Shown: in pieces, positions 53,273 to 64,000 of the stretch
Numbering within the stretch: the first letter of the stretch is position 1
How the letters are laid out: each line of letters opens with the position of its first letter
Assembly: GCA_024114885.1 (NCBI GenBank)
Contig: CP099422.1
Coordinates: forward strand, 1,550,001 to 1,614,000
Source of the DNA: Septoria linicola
Taxonomy: Eukaryota > Ascomycota > Dothideomycetes > Mycosphaerellales > Mycosphaerellaceae
Length of the DNA: 64,000 nt
Direction of reading: 5' to 3'
Position numbers and translations under genes: made by a program
Notes under the pieces: generated by a model
The model's database searches: none
Seen by the model: the letters and a program-made list of their open reading frames with translations, nothing else
Told to the model about the DNA's origin: nothing

Positions 53273-55173
53273 CTACCCGGTCAATGCCGCTTTCGGCCCT
53301 GGCCACTTACCCTCTGGCCCATCTAAATGTGCGTCCAGCACAGCACACACGCCACTCTGCACAGCAGCTATCGCTTCCGGAAGCAAATTCTTCAGATCTT
53401 CGGCATTGCCAGCCACGCCAGCCCAAGCCTTGTGTCCAGATGCAGCTTTTGCAATGCCAGAGTAGTCAGGCGTGGGAGCAAACGAGATATTCAAAGCTCT
53501 GTTGTCGACCTTTGACCCTTCGCCCTCCGGGTGCACCAAGAGCATAGATTTTCGAGGAGCATTCCATCCTAGAATCGTGATTAGCGTTGATAGTGGCGTC
53601 TATGTAGAAGGGCATACCTTGATTGTTCAGCACGATTGTCAGCACGGGAATGTTGTATCTTTGTGCAATCCAGTACACTGAGCCAGGTACCGAGAAGAGA
53701 TATGTGCCATCGCCCACGATCTGGCATACGAACTTGCCCTTATTAGTGCCGCCATTCTCAAAGTCTGTCGCAAGCTTGATTCCAAGGGCACCACCTCCAC
53801 TCCAACCCAGTCCACCTCCGCCACAGTTGATCCAGGAGTTTGGTATCGTGGCCTGGATCTGGTCTGACACGAATGCGGCGTTGGTGACAGCCTCGACTGC
53901 GAAGATGGTGTCCGGCGGGCATGCATCGCGCACTTGTCGGATCAGATACGGACAACCATAGCTCCCGTCCTCTGAGACCACTGCTTGCTCCGCAATTGTG
54001 TCCAGTCTTGCTTTGTGTGATGCCTGCAGGGCTGCAGCACGATCCGCAAACGCAGGCGCTGACACGAGATCTTTCATACTGTAGTTGATGTACGCTGTGA
54101 TCTGCGTGAGTGCTGTCTCTGCATCGACTCGATATCGTGCGATCGCGTTGATGTAGAAGACGGGCATTTGCTGCTTCAATGTATCCACATCGATGTGGAA
54201 GATCTTCGCCTCAGGATTCGGACGGCATTGTGTTGGTATCCAAGGCACGTCGCAGTCTAGCACGATGATCACATCTGCAGTCTTGATGCTCTCATCCACG
54301 CCATATCGAAGGCCCAGCCAAGCTGTGTGGTCAGCTGGGAAGCACATGTCACTACCACCTGTGTCCAGCACTCGAAGACCCTTGATCGTGTCTGCGAGCG
54401 AGACTAGAGCTTTCACGGCTGCGGCATTTCGTCCGCTATAGCCTGTTATCACCAGTGGCTGTTGTGCGCTCACCAAAGCTTCGCTGACTAGCTTTAATTG
54501 TCTGGTGCTCAAGCCACCCAGCTCAGCAACTGTCCAGTGTGCCTGGTCGATCTTGTAGGGATCGATCTCTTCCTCCATTGCTTCTCTTGCGCCGTACAGA
54601 TATACTGGCCCTCGTGGCTCGCTCATTGCGAAGCTCAATGCCCGATTCACCAACTCTTTCACATTTCGTCCTCTCTTGATCTCGCCAGTATAGCGGCAGT
54701 ACTGGGCCACGATCTGTTTCTGGTCTGGAACGTCTTGAATCCAGTGAATGTACTCTGTCCTCGATCCTCTATATTCTCCATTGATTGTGTACGGTGACAG
54801 TCCCGCAAAGATCAATACTGGTGCTCTTCCACAACTTGCATTGTGTACAGCTGCTCCAAGCCCTTGAGTCCCTACATCTACGTGGATAATGACCGCTTGA
54901 GGCTTGTTCGTGAGCCTCGCATAGCCATCAGCCATGCTCAAGGCTACCATCTCGTTGGGACATGTTATGATACGTGGGAACTCGCCCTCCTTCTCATTCT
55001 GGCCCTTGACAATGGCTTCAATGATGGAAGGGTGGTCGCTGCCGAGATTGACGAAGACATGAGTGACACCGGCCTGTCTGTTGTCAATGTGAGTCCGTTG
55101 CTAAAGAATGCCTTCCGCCGTTAAGACTGACCTCCCATAGGGCCTCGAAGAATGCAAACGATGCTGTGTACAT
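53273..55173 (-). CDS. Thiamine-diphosphate-dependent enzyme, acetolactate-synthase-like
   Basis: Exons 55132-55173, 53618-55073 and 53273-53568 give 597 residues. The N-terminal part has VTHVFVNLGSDHP and the cofactor-activating Glu in ITCPNEMVALSMADGYARLT. The middle domain is FAD/DHS-like (DTGGSDMCFPADHTAWLGL). The C-terminal ThDP motif starts with VGDGTYLFSVP and ends about 30 residues later with VLNNQGWNA. The family includes acetolactate synthase, benzoylformate decarboxylase and oxalyl-CoA decarboxylase. This is not the mitochondrial biosynthetic Ilv2 type: no targeting peptide is seen. The reaction cannot be fixed. The first exon is only 42 nt. Convergent with the GPCR gene. Confidence 0.88.
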
Positions 55174-56598
55174 TGTGAGTTCGGTGGCTTGTCAGTGCTT
55201 GGCCGCAGTGTCAAGAGTCGGGCGGAGAATCAATGGAAAGCTGTACTGAACCGCCTACGCAATCGCTCCAGCTCCGTCTGACCTTCTTACACGACTGCGA
55301 GTCTCGTGGTACCCATGTGCCGAACCTCAATGGCGCCCCGCAAAGAGCTTCCGCGATTCATACTGCCGCACCCTGCCGTTCGGAGCTATTCCGATGGCCC
55401 ATGCCGAAGTCGCTGGCGGGCAATGTCAACAGATCCATGATACATAGGCAATGAACTGTCGAGTTCCGCGGCGAAGTTTGGTGAATGACAGCGGCATGCA
55501 AGACGTGTCACAGAAGCATTCACTTGGGAAACGCCAAGCCTCGTCCAGGGGGCATTGGTTCAATTCTCGCGGACGCTAACGGCTGGCTGTGTATCATTCA
55601 CCTTCCTGACCGCTTCCGCCTTCTTCCTTTGTTTGACATTCTGTCAGCTTAAATGAAGGACTGTTCTAGTCAGTGCTTGATACACAGTGATAGACTTCCC
55701 TAGTATCATTCTCGGACAAATGTCTGAGAATTATCTCTCTGAGACAGCCTCCCACCGACACTGCATTTCAGATACCATGTGCATGTATACAATGCTTGCT
55801 CACGGTAGAAAAGTAGGCTATGATACGTACTCGATGATGGAACGGTGTTCATGTTTGAAGATGACGCATAGAAGGTAATTGGTCTCTGCCTCTCATTGCT
55901 AGCAAGCAGCACGATTCTAAGCATTGATCGACATTGCATGTCCTTCGAGGTCTCTCCAACTAGTGACGGCTCTGCCATACTTGCTATGCAATTCAAAGGC
56001 CCTATCGTTCAAGCCCATAAACCATGGGATTTCGTACAATTGGGCGTTGCAGCGCAGCTTTATCGCTCTGCCGCACGTGTCCCCTCCTCGTGGTGTAGTC
56101 CATGCTCCCATGTCTTTCTCTTGCTCGCGCATACCTCCTTCCCTCCTCCCTCCTCGGCCTCTGCTGCGTGCTGAATGTTGCGCTTCTCCAACCATAGCAT
56201 CCGCACTGTAATGGAGCCTTTGCAAGGTATGTGCATTGCTTAATCCATCTGGGATAGCATATGCCGCAATCACTGCACCCCTACCCTCGTTTTGCCTCTA
56301 ATAGCTTCGGCATTTCGGGGTAGCGAGGTTGTTCGTGTTAGCGAGGTTGTTCTATGTGCCTCCTCCGTATGTGGTCCGCCTGCTCAAGCATATCGTCATC
56401 ATCATCGTATTCATCACAATGTCGGAATGCTTTTCATGTCCAGGCATAAGTGGGCGAATGCCATGGTCCACTTGCTGAACGTAAGCCCACGCCTGGTGCG
56501 CCGCAAGGATCGGGCGAGGCTGCTGGCAGGGTACAACGAGGTGTAACAGAAGGATCCTGACACAAGATCATCGAGCGCGTGCACTGGACGAACCGAGC
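55174..56598. other. Intergenic region
   Basis: Promoter of the ThDP enzyme and 3' flank of the glycosyltransferase. TAGCGAGGTTGTTC occurs twice in tandem (near 56321 and 56339). No gene recognised. Confidence 0.4.
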
Positions 56599-58024
56599 TT
56601 AAGTCGGAACTCGTGTCGTTGGAGCAGCAGCAGCAGCTGATGTTGTGCGCTCGACGGTGACATTACGCGCCAGCCACGTCTCTTCCCCAGTACAGGCTTC
56701 CATCTTGTCGGCAAAGTCCTGCGCTCTTGCCAGCATCCATCTCGATCGGACACCTCGCCTATGAGTACCCATTCGGGGAATACTGGAAAACTCACACGTG
56801 CCATTGGAGAAGGCAAACTGTACGCATTCCATACGGGCGACGCACATTTCACGACAGACATCGACAGTTTCGGCCGCGGTTCCTTCGGTAAAGTTACCAC
56901 TGAAGTTATCCCAGTCATCGACTCTGCCAGATCGTATGAGCAGGCGTGGCATAATGTATGACTTGAAGACATCGCTGTGGCGAATGATGGTTGAGGGCTG
57001 CCATTCGTTAGTCGGGTACTTCATGTAGTGCCAATCGCTGACGTACCTTATCCATGAGCCACTGCTGCTCGAACTTCCACAGTTCAGCTATCTCAGCTGG
57101 GACTAATCCATGATAGGACACAGAGGGATAGCACCACAGCCTCTTCCCATCACTCTGTGTGGTGTAATCCATCTCCGCGGGCTTGTGTCGCTGGAAGATG
57201 GGCCACGCTGGGTTCAGAGGCGCCTGTGCAGCCTCTAACATGCCACCAACAATCTCGTCTCCGTAGGGACTGCTTTTGGTAAGTCCTTCCCAAATCATCT
57301 TGTTTTTTTCGTACACATCGACAGCTGCCTTCGCCGCCGCATGAGATAGCACGAAGCCAGCACCGGCCAGAGCATACGACAGCTCATGAGTCTCTTTGCG
57401 TGCACCGATGTAGTGCGGCTTTTCGGAGTCCAAAGTTTCCAGCCAAGTTAGGAGATTGCTCCAGAAGATGTAAGTGTCCGTTTCCAGGAAGACATACCAC
57501 TTGCGATCTGGCTGTTCGGCAAAAGTCTTCTGGATCATGGGCAGCCACTTCCATTTGTCGAGTCGCTTAGTCGTGCCTTCAGAAGCCCACAGCTCTTCGT
57601 CTTCTAAAGCATCGGGTCCTCCCTTTTGCAACCTTCGCCACAGCTCGAAATCCGGATGTGAGCCTTTTATCGTCTGGTCGACAGAGTCTAGCACGTCCAG
57701 AATCGCATGCCCACGATATGTCTCCTTCCATTCCGAGAACAGTATATAATTCGGATAGCACAAGAGAGTGGTGTCGAAGTGGACTGGCAGCCTTTCTTCA
57801 AGCTCGGCTGTGCTCGTCTTCAATGCCACGACCACATCCTTTGCTCCTGGCAGTGCTGAACAGGCAAGAGCCTTGCCGGCCTGTTTCTTTGACCTTGCGG
57901 CTGGCCGATCATATTCCGGATGTGGGCTATGAAAGTAATGAAATAGGATTCCGAGTACAATTGCCAGAGCTAGGAGTTCAACCAGGGACTTCCGTCGCGG
58001 CGAACGAAGTCTAATCCAACCCAT
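56599..58024 (-). CDS. GT31-like type II membrane glycosyltransferase
   Basis: Exons 57047-58024 and 56599-56997 give 458 residues; the 49-nt intron has a CTAAC branch-like site. A basic start and one hydrophobic anchor (LVELLALAIVLGILFHYF) indicate a Golgi type II protein. KWYVFLETDTYIFWSNLLTWL contains the DTD metal-binding motif (the DxD), followed by the GAGFVLSHAAA segment typical of C1GALT1-like GT31 enzymes. YHGLVPAEIAELWKFEQQWL is a later conserved segment. The C-terminal ~100 residues hold a small Cys pattern (CREMCVARMECVQFAFSNGTC) like a PAN/apple or carbohydrate-binding module. It probably adds a hexose to a glycoprotein; donor and acceptor are unknown. Confidence 0.88.
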
Positions 58025-59346
58025 CAGGGCGAAGCAGATATCATCGACTGTAGAGCATCAGGTAAAGTCACTGCAGAACAGATGATGAAGGACCAGTGCG
58101 TCCTTGTCGCGTCGCCGAGGCTGAAAACCAAAAGGCATGTTGTCGCTTTTTCTTCGTGTCCATTATTGGATCGGCCGGAAAGAGTGGAAGGGGCGCAAAG
58201 CTTAACTCCTTCACCAGCTGTCACTTTCCACATTATTATACTAATCAACCACGCTTTCGCAACACGCGGCAGTGCATTGGGAGGACAGATAATCGTCTTC
58301 GTCCCTACAAAAAGTTGGAGTTGATAAGAGCTCCGTGAAGGTTGTCGGTAACGAGATTCGGTCGCTCAAAACTTCTGGGACGGTCGAAGTGTGCCTACCC
58401 TAACTAACTTAGCGCTTTTCCAATGAAACGCATCGGAGCCGATTCTTCTGGAGAGCTGGTTATCAGGAACGCGTCCAAGCACTGCTCATGACTCGGACCA
58501 GAGCTGATGATAGCAGACATTCTTGCCTTGCCAACTTCGAGCTATAGTCCGACATCACGGTGGGTGGCGAGCTATCGCGAACAGGTTGGCAGCACGAACG
58601 CGATACCTGATTATTTCAACATTGCTACACTTCTTACAAGCTCCCAGTATACGCGCCATGCTCGACACCAATCGATCGTACGATTCCGTCACTCGCGTCT
58701 TCAGCGCAGCTGAGGTGTCGAGGAGGTCCTCCGCTATGAGCATGTGCCTGACGGACGCAATTCGGAGGAAGGTTCATAATAGGCAGACATGCGCAAAGAT
58801 CGGATCAGACAGACCTACACATCGCGAAACGGCTTCATTTTCGAGTCAGTTCGAGCAGCCAGTGGGTCATGCGTGACTCGGCCCACTTGCCTCGTAGCTC
58901 AAGCTATGCCGGGCTATCGTCACCCGGTCCTTGGAGCTCTCCATCTTGTCAGCCCCAAGCTCTACTCCTCACATCCATCACAGTGCGGCCCTTCTCCGCC
59001 CCACGGCAGGAATGCCAACGTAGCTCGGCGCAACGGAGCAGCTATAAACGAGGCAATGGCATCCTTTACGTGGGACTGTTACCAGTTTTTCCGGTGGGGA
59101 GCGTCTCCTCTTGCGCCAATGCTCTTCTGTCAAGCTCGAGAGTGGTAAGTGCAGAGTCGGTAGATCGTTTGGCAAAGAACTATAAGATCGGCAAGATGCC
59201 CTTCAGCTTCAGCTTCGTTGTCCTGGCCGTTCTAGTGGTTGTTGTGTTTACCGAAGGAGTAAATATTGTACTTACGCATCTGCTGTCCTGACGCTTATCG
59301 CACCAAAACCAAAAACACTTCCAAAGACTTCCTAGGCACCAACACG
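58025..59346. other. Intergenic region
   Basis: Divergent promoters for the glycosyltransferase and the SDR gene. ORFs such as 58523-58876 look random. An upstream in-frame Met at 59266 exists for the SDR but lacks support. Confidence 0.4.
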
Positions 59347-60325
59347 ATGGGCAGAGTCGCCATCGTCACAGGTTCAGCGCGAGGCATTGGGCGATCCATT
59401 GCTCTGAGACTCGCACAAGATGGATACGATGTTGCCATCAACGATATCTCAGCCAACAAATCTGGCGCAGAAGAAGTCGCAAAGGAGATTCAAGGGCTGG
59501 GCCGAAAGTCCACAGTAGCGATTGCAGATGTCTCCAAGCTGAAAGAGGTTGAGCAAATGATTCAGGATGTAGTCAAGGAGCTTGGCCCGTTGAACACAAT
59601 GGTATGGCAGAACGGGTCACGCCAAAAATACAACACTTGCTGAGCTCTTCTGCAGGTCGCTAACGCAGGCATTGCACAAGTCAAGCCACTGCTCGATTTG
59701 ACAGAAGAAGACTTTGAGAACATGTTCCGAGTCAATGTCTTTGGTGTACAGAATTGCTATCAGGCCGCTGCGAAGCAAATTATCAAGCAGGGCAATGCCA
59801 CGCCTGAGCAACCCGCTAAACTCATTGGCGTAAGCAGGACCTTCCTCGAGTAAGCTGCTTCCTGCAATCACACTGACACTTCACAGTGCTCTTCAATCGT
59901 TGGCTTCAAGCCCTTCGCCCTTCTTTCCCACTACTCCGCCTCGAAGTGGGCCGTCCGTGGTCTGACCCAAGCCTATGCCATGGAAATGGCCGAGTACAAC
60001 ATAACAGTGAATGCCTACGCGCCAGGCATAGTCGGAACAGTAAGTACAATGGGCACAACCCATACTGAGACATTATGACCATCACATGGCTTGTTCCCTA
60101 ACACGTTTGTAGGCGATGTGGGACCTTATCGATGAAAAATTGGGTGAGAAGACGGGTGCTCAGAAGGGTGACACGATCAAGAAGTACAGTGGAGAGTTGA
60201 TCGCCCTGAAGAGAACCAGCACACCCGAGGACGTGGCTCGGCTAGTTAGCTTCTTAGGAAGTTCTGACAGTAATTATGTTACAGGCCAGACGCAGATTGT
60301 GGATGGTGGCATCATCTTCACATAG
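59347..60325 (+). CDS. Short-chain dehydrogenase, diacetyl/acetoin reductase type
   Basis: Exons 59347-59601, 59656-59829, 59887-60039 and 60113-60325, all phase 0, give 264 residues. Cofactor motif TGSARGIG, the NAG segment in VANAGIAQ, catalytic Ser in CSSIVGF and Tyr-x-x-x-Lys in SHYSASKWA are intact. The C-terminal AYAPGIVGTAMWDLIDEKLGE and VTGQTQIVDGG resemble acetoin (diacetyl) reductase and 2,3-butanediol dehydrogenase of the SDR family. This would reduce diacetyl to acetoin or acetoin to butanediol with NAD(P)H in the cytosol. The subfamily call is from overall resemblance; other carbonyl substrates are possible. Confidence 0.9.
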
Positions 60326-61833
60326 ACAATGGCGATCGTCGAGGGTCGAGGGTGGAAGGGGTGTATAGATGTAAGTGAAGTTACGAGCCTGGCGGAGCGA
60401 ACATACAGCATTAACAGGACCTACGAATTCGTATAAAGTTCTCCTCTGATGAGTTCTTTAGTTCTTCTCATGCTCTCGTCCACTCCACGGCTACATATGG
60501 CAGGGAATGGCATATGTGCTGTGGCAAACTTGACATCTGAGGCACAAATGGCAAGGCTCGTCTGGCCATCGTCGACTGCTCCGACACAATACTACGTAGA
60601 CCAGTATCGAACACGTTCACCAGGTTTTCACGCTCTACCGCGCTGGCATTTATGAGTACAGCCACTCCGCCGGTGCGAGAACGTGTCCCATCTTGGCTGC
60701 CACACGGACGCCTTTTGACTTCTTGAAGGTTTTAGAAGACCAAGTGGAAAGATGGAGATGGCTTGCAAGACACGAAGACAAAATGGCGGAAGCTATTGCA
60801 TCTTGAATCATTGCGGTAGTTGTGCAGGGCCTTTGCTATGATCATAGCTGACAGTACATTCGGAGATCACAAGAAGGGAGACTATGAAGAGGCCTTGAAA
60901 ACGATCTATGAATACTGCGAGAATGCATCGACCGTAACGACGGTCTCGCGCTCATAAATCAGAAAATCATGGCCACAATCTTCTCAGCTATACTTCAATT
61001 ACGGAGCCCCAGCCTTTTACACTCATAGGACCTTGGCATTCGCGAGAAAGGGGAAGACATGGCTTAATGACGATGCTTTCTGGCAATCAAGATCCACAAG
61101 CAGCAGTCGAAGAAAGAGGCATGCCCTCGGCATGGTCCTAGGAGACAGTAGCATCTCAAGGCTGACTCGCCGTTGACTTCGTCTCTGACTGAGCATACAG
61201 TGCCGGAGGGTGTGCTTATTGCATGGAGACGTACTAAGCTGGATAGATCATTGATGGTGGTTGCTTTCATCACTGGCAGCCCCTCGACACTTCGTTACAG
61301 AACGCGTCAGAAGAGCATCTCAGCCATGCATCATCCTCGACAACCAGCTCTTCTACACACCCAGCGACGTAGTGTACGATGAGTCCATGGAAACAGTCGA
61401 CGAGTGACTGTGACTTCTGGTGGTTTCCTGCCTCACAAACATGGCTCAAGCCTGTTGTTGAGCTTGCCTCTCACAAATTTGTTGTTTGTTGTGTCTGTAA
61501 CGTGAAACACATAAGGCAGCCGAACGTCGCTCACGCCTGCACCGGCTTTCACTTCACTTGCGCTAGGCTCGCACTAATGCATGCTCGAGAGGGAAGATCT
61601 CTTCTGGCTTGGCGCACTCTCTCTGTCCTTCTTTATACACCGCACCAACAAACCTCGATATACGCAGCGACTCTTCTTCCTTCCGCACTCGAGCTACGTC
61701 AACAAGAAGTCTTGTAAGTCACGCTATCCCTCCTCATCTCTTGAGGAAGGGCTTTATACTAACTTCGATCCTAGCACACGCGTCGCTCCGCTTGCTCCTC
61801 CCCACCACGCCGTCAAACCTCGAGCCGCCTATC
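60326..61833. other. Intergenic region
   Basis: 1.5 kb with no convincing gene. Pyrimidine-rich tracts occur before 61834, as is common near fungal promoters. Confidence 0.4.
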
Positions 61834-62262
61834 ATGAGCTCCAACGCGCAGTATCAGAGCTCGATGGACGCTCTGGTGATACTGAGGAACTCCGCGAGCG
61901 ATGCTCCCACCACCACTGCCGCCACCATCTCTCCCGCTCGCTCGGTCGCCGCGCCACCCGCCAGTCAGACCGCAAACACCGCACCACTCTCCGCCTCTGG
62001 AAACGGCTCGAGTCCATTCGTGTGGACGAAGCTCGCAGACAAGACCGTGTCCCTCTTCGCCTCCCAAGTGGACATCGGCGACGCGGATTTTCTTCACATT
62101 GTGGAGATCCTTCGCGAGCAGATTGGCGGTAAGCTCTCTTGTAGTCCTGTCTCACAAGTCACTTGCTAATACACGTGTGTAGTCGCTCCGACATTCAACG
62201 AGGTCCGCGCCCGTGTCACGACCCTCCGCCAGGATGCTGAGCACAAGAAACAGGCGAGCTAG
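61834..62262 (+). CDS. Small protein of unknown function
   Basis: Exons 61834-62128 and 62183-62262 give 124 residues. A Ser/Thr/Ala/Pro-rich N-terminus (about 1-65) is followed by an ordered helical end: FVWTKLADKTVSLFASQVDI, DADFLHIVEILREQIG, and after the intron VAPTFNEVRARVTTLRQDAE. In-frame sequence continues upstream, so a longer form with earlier exons is possible. No family is recognised. It converges on the flavin monooxygenase with 53 bp between stops. Confidence 0.55.
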
Positions 62263-62315
62263 ATGTGGGAAGGGGGTCACCAAAACGCATTTTGCAGCTT
62301 AGTGTTCGCAACATA

Positions 62316-63897
62316 CTACAGCTTTGCCTTCACAACTCCAGCTTCTGCCTCTTCTACCCTCTTCCTCTTCCTCTTCCTCTGCCAACCACCAATCTTCGTG
62401 GCAACCATGTCTGACCACACCTTCAACCATTCCGGATCGAATTTAGGGAGTGATCGACCAATAGTACCTGCTGCTGGCTCTCCAGCAATGCCTCGCAAGA
62501 ACTCGAAGAACTCGGCATAATCTGGTGCAATAGAGTAGTAGTCTTTGCCTCCTTTCTTCTCCACTACCCTCCGCCGCTCCCACTCCAGCTGCTCTACGAC
62601 TGTTGGTAGAGCCTTACCGCGGCCAGCGAGGCGTCGAGCAACTGCTACAGCTTGCCATTCATACACGCGGAACGTGAAGCCACCTCCAAGCTGTGAACAT
62701 TCGTCAGAAATGGCTCATAACCGCTAGGTCTTTGTGAAACTCACCTGGCCAATGAACGCCAACGAAGGGTCCTCAATGTTCCATGTATGTTGATACACTC
62801 CAGGCAGCCGACGATAGGCCTTCTTGATGCGCTCTTGTACAGCCGGGATGAAGGGAACACTGAAAGTATAGCCGGTGCCGAAGAAGACGTGGTCAACGTC
62901 GTCGAGGAAAGACCCATCGTCAAATACAATCCGTCCTGTCTCAGGTTCGAATTGCCGGATCTGTTTCGTGACTTTCATATGTGGATGATCAAATGGCTCC
63001 CATCCAAACGCTGCGATAGGATCACCTCTAATAGCAGCATAAACAGGGTGTTGAGCAACTTCTAGGACTTCGTGGATGATCTCGTGCGAGGACACTGACG
63101 CTCCTACCACGATGATCTTCTTTCCAGCGTATTTGGCCGGATTACGGAAGTGTTTGCTATGAACGATCTTTCCTGGATAATTCTTATCGAATTCGAGAAG
63201 GCCGGGGATGTTGGGACACCAAGGAACATTGTAATGCCCCGATGCTACAATGACAGCGTCGAAAGTCTCTTGCCACCAGTAATTTCGACCAGCAAGCTCT
63301 TTGCGTAGTGTCAGGAACCATTCACCTCGAAGCTTCTCGGCACGCTCGACTGTGGTTTCGAGCTCAAGCAACTTCTGGTGTGGAGCGAAGATGCTTTCGA
63401 TCCACTCTCTGATAGTTGTATGGTGGCGAAATGGCACATTAGTGTTGCCATACTCTGCGATGGAACGCTCGGAGAGCTTGTCAGGAAATGGATGCTGGCT
63501 GAAACTCATGATTACAGGTGTAATGTTACTGTGGAGGTTTTCATGGATGGCTGTATCAGAGAAACGATGTTGGTGGCTGTTGATCTGCTCTGTGACTGAT
63601 GTCACAGCTGGAAGCTGGGTCGGTATCGGTATAGGCTCGTCCGCTTTGCCTTCGACTAGATCTTGGAGTGATGGAATGCCTGTCGGTAGATGTGGTGTGT
63701 AATGCCTGGGTAAGGTCATGAGCGTTGAAGTGTTGCTTGATTGTGCCAAGAGGGACTTGCCATGTTCCCCCGACTCCCGCTCTTCGATCGAACACTCGTA
63801 TGTTATCGAAAGCCTGCTCCTTGACGAGGGTATCAGTGGTTATGGCTCCAGATGGACCAGCACCGATTACTGCTACGCGACGAGTTTTGGACGCCAT
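62316..63897 (-). CDS. Flavin-containing monooxygenase
   Basis: Exons 63761-63897, 62745-63705 and 62316-62690 give 490 residues. The FAD motif is VAVIGAGPSGA with the following RVFDRRAGVGGTW; the NADPH motif is KKIIVVGASVSSHE. The FMO-type segment DAVIVASGHYNVPWCPNIPGL and FFGTGYTFSVPF complete the picture. Fungal members oxidise N- or S-containing small molecules. The first intron (63706-63760) has a GC donor in the context ATG|GCAAGT, the usual form of GC-AG introns; the join yields GGTW-HYTPHLPTGIP, as expected for the family. The C-terminus ends in a Lys/Arg-rich run (QRKRKRKRVEEAE). Confidence 0.92.
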
Positions 63898-64000
63898 GGT
63901 CGGTTGAGTGGCAAGCGAATCTTGAAAGTCCTTGCGAGACCCTGATATATGTAGGAGGTACAGCATTGATGATTCTTGCCAGACGGGATATATCTGTCAC
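63898..64000. other. Right edge
   Basis: 5' flank of the monooxygenase gene; nothing else can be called in this short stretch. Confidence 0.4.

Noticed and set aside
55550..55580. GGTTCAATTC text resembling a tRNA B box
   Set aside because: No matching acceptor stem or anticodon arm upstream.
56318..56353. Tandem copy of TAGCGAGGTTGTTC
   Set aside because: Two short copies only; ordinary local duplication.

Overview
The window is nuclear DNA of a filamentous ascomycete (Pezizomycotina), most probably a Dothideomycete. Genes are dense (about one per 2 kb), introns are short (about 46-63 nt, GT-AG with two probable GC-AG exceptions), and the gene content is typical of that group: fungal-type pyrG, Fet3/Ftr1, Tom22, Irc22, Vps38/UVRAG, Zn2Cys6 regulators and WSC proteins. 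I see no tRNA, rRNA, CRISPR, transposon or viral gene. Exon joins were worked out by hand from splice sites, reading phase and family resemblance; no search was run.

Layout. 1-1.5 kb: left-truncated M28/GCPII-like peptidase. 2-4.1 kb: Vps38/UVRAG subunit of a PI3-kinase complex. 4.5-6.3 kb: regulator-like protein without a zinc cluster. 7-12.3 kb: a patch of apparent gene decay, with a GH3 beta-xylosidase carrying an in-frame stop and a Zn2Cys6 regulator carrying two frame breaks and a 26-nt C tract. 12.4-13.6 kb: pyrG. 15.2-19.5 kb: divergent fet3/ftr1 pair (high-affinity reductive iron uptake) whose shared promoter has three ATCWGATAA sites. 19.8-26.5 kb: BTB-like protein, vWA protein, secreted conserved protein, AIG1-like membrane hydrolase. 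26.58-27.4 kb: diverged ~130-bp tandem repeats, each able to form a hairpin. 27.6-31.9 kb: F-box protein, ER-anchored E2, single-WSC secreted protein, hypothetical protein. 34.1-40.4 kb: small proteins, tom22, GFA/CENP-V protein, irc22, membrane-anchored orphan. 40.7-45.9 kb: GTPBP1-like GTPase, glyoxalase II with two possible starts, secreted royal-jelly-family protein. 46.7-60.3 kb: 2-hydroxyacid dehydrogenase, Dal5-type transporter, GPCR, TPP-dependent enzyme, GT31-like glycosyltransferase, diacetyl/acetoin-type SDR. 61.8-63.9 kb: small conserved-looking protein and a flavin monooxygenase.

The clearest functional unit is the iron-uptake pair: Fet3 oxidises Fe2+ and Ftr1 imports the Fe3+, with shared control probably through an SreA/Fep1-type GATA repressor. 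The most unexplained structure is the hairpin tandem array at 26.6-27.4 kb. The clearest evolutionary signal is the adjacent decay of a xylan-degrading enzyme and a transcription factor. The 46.7-60.3 kb block carries several enzymes of 2-oxo/2-hydroxy acid and acyloin chemistry plus a transporter and receptor, but a shared role is only a guess.
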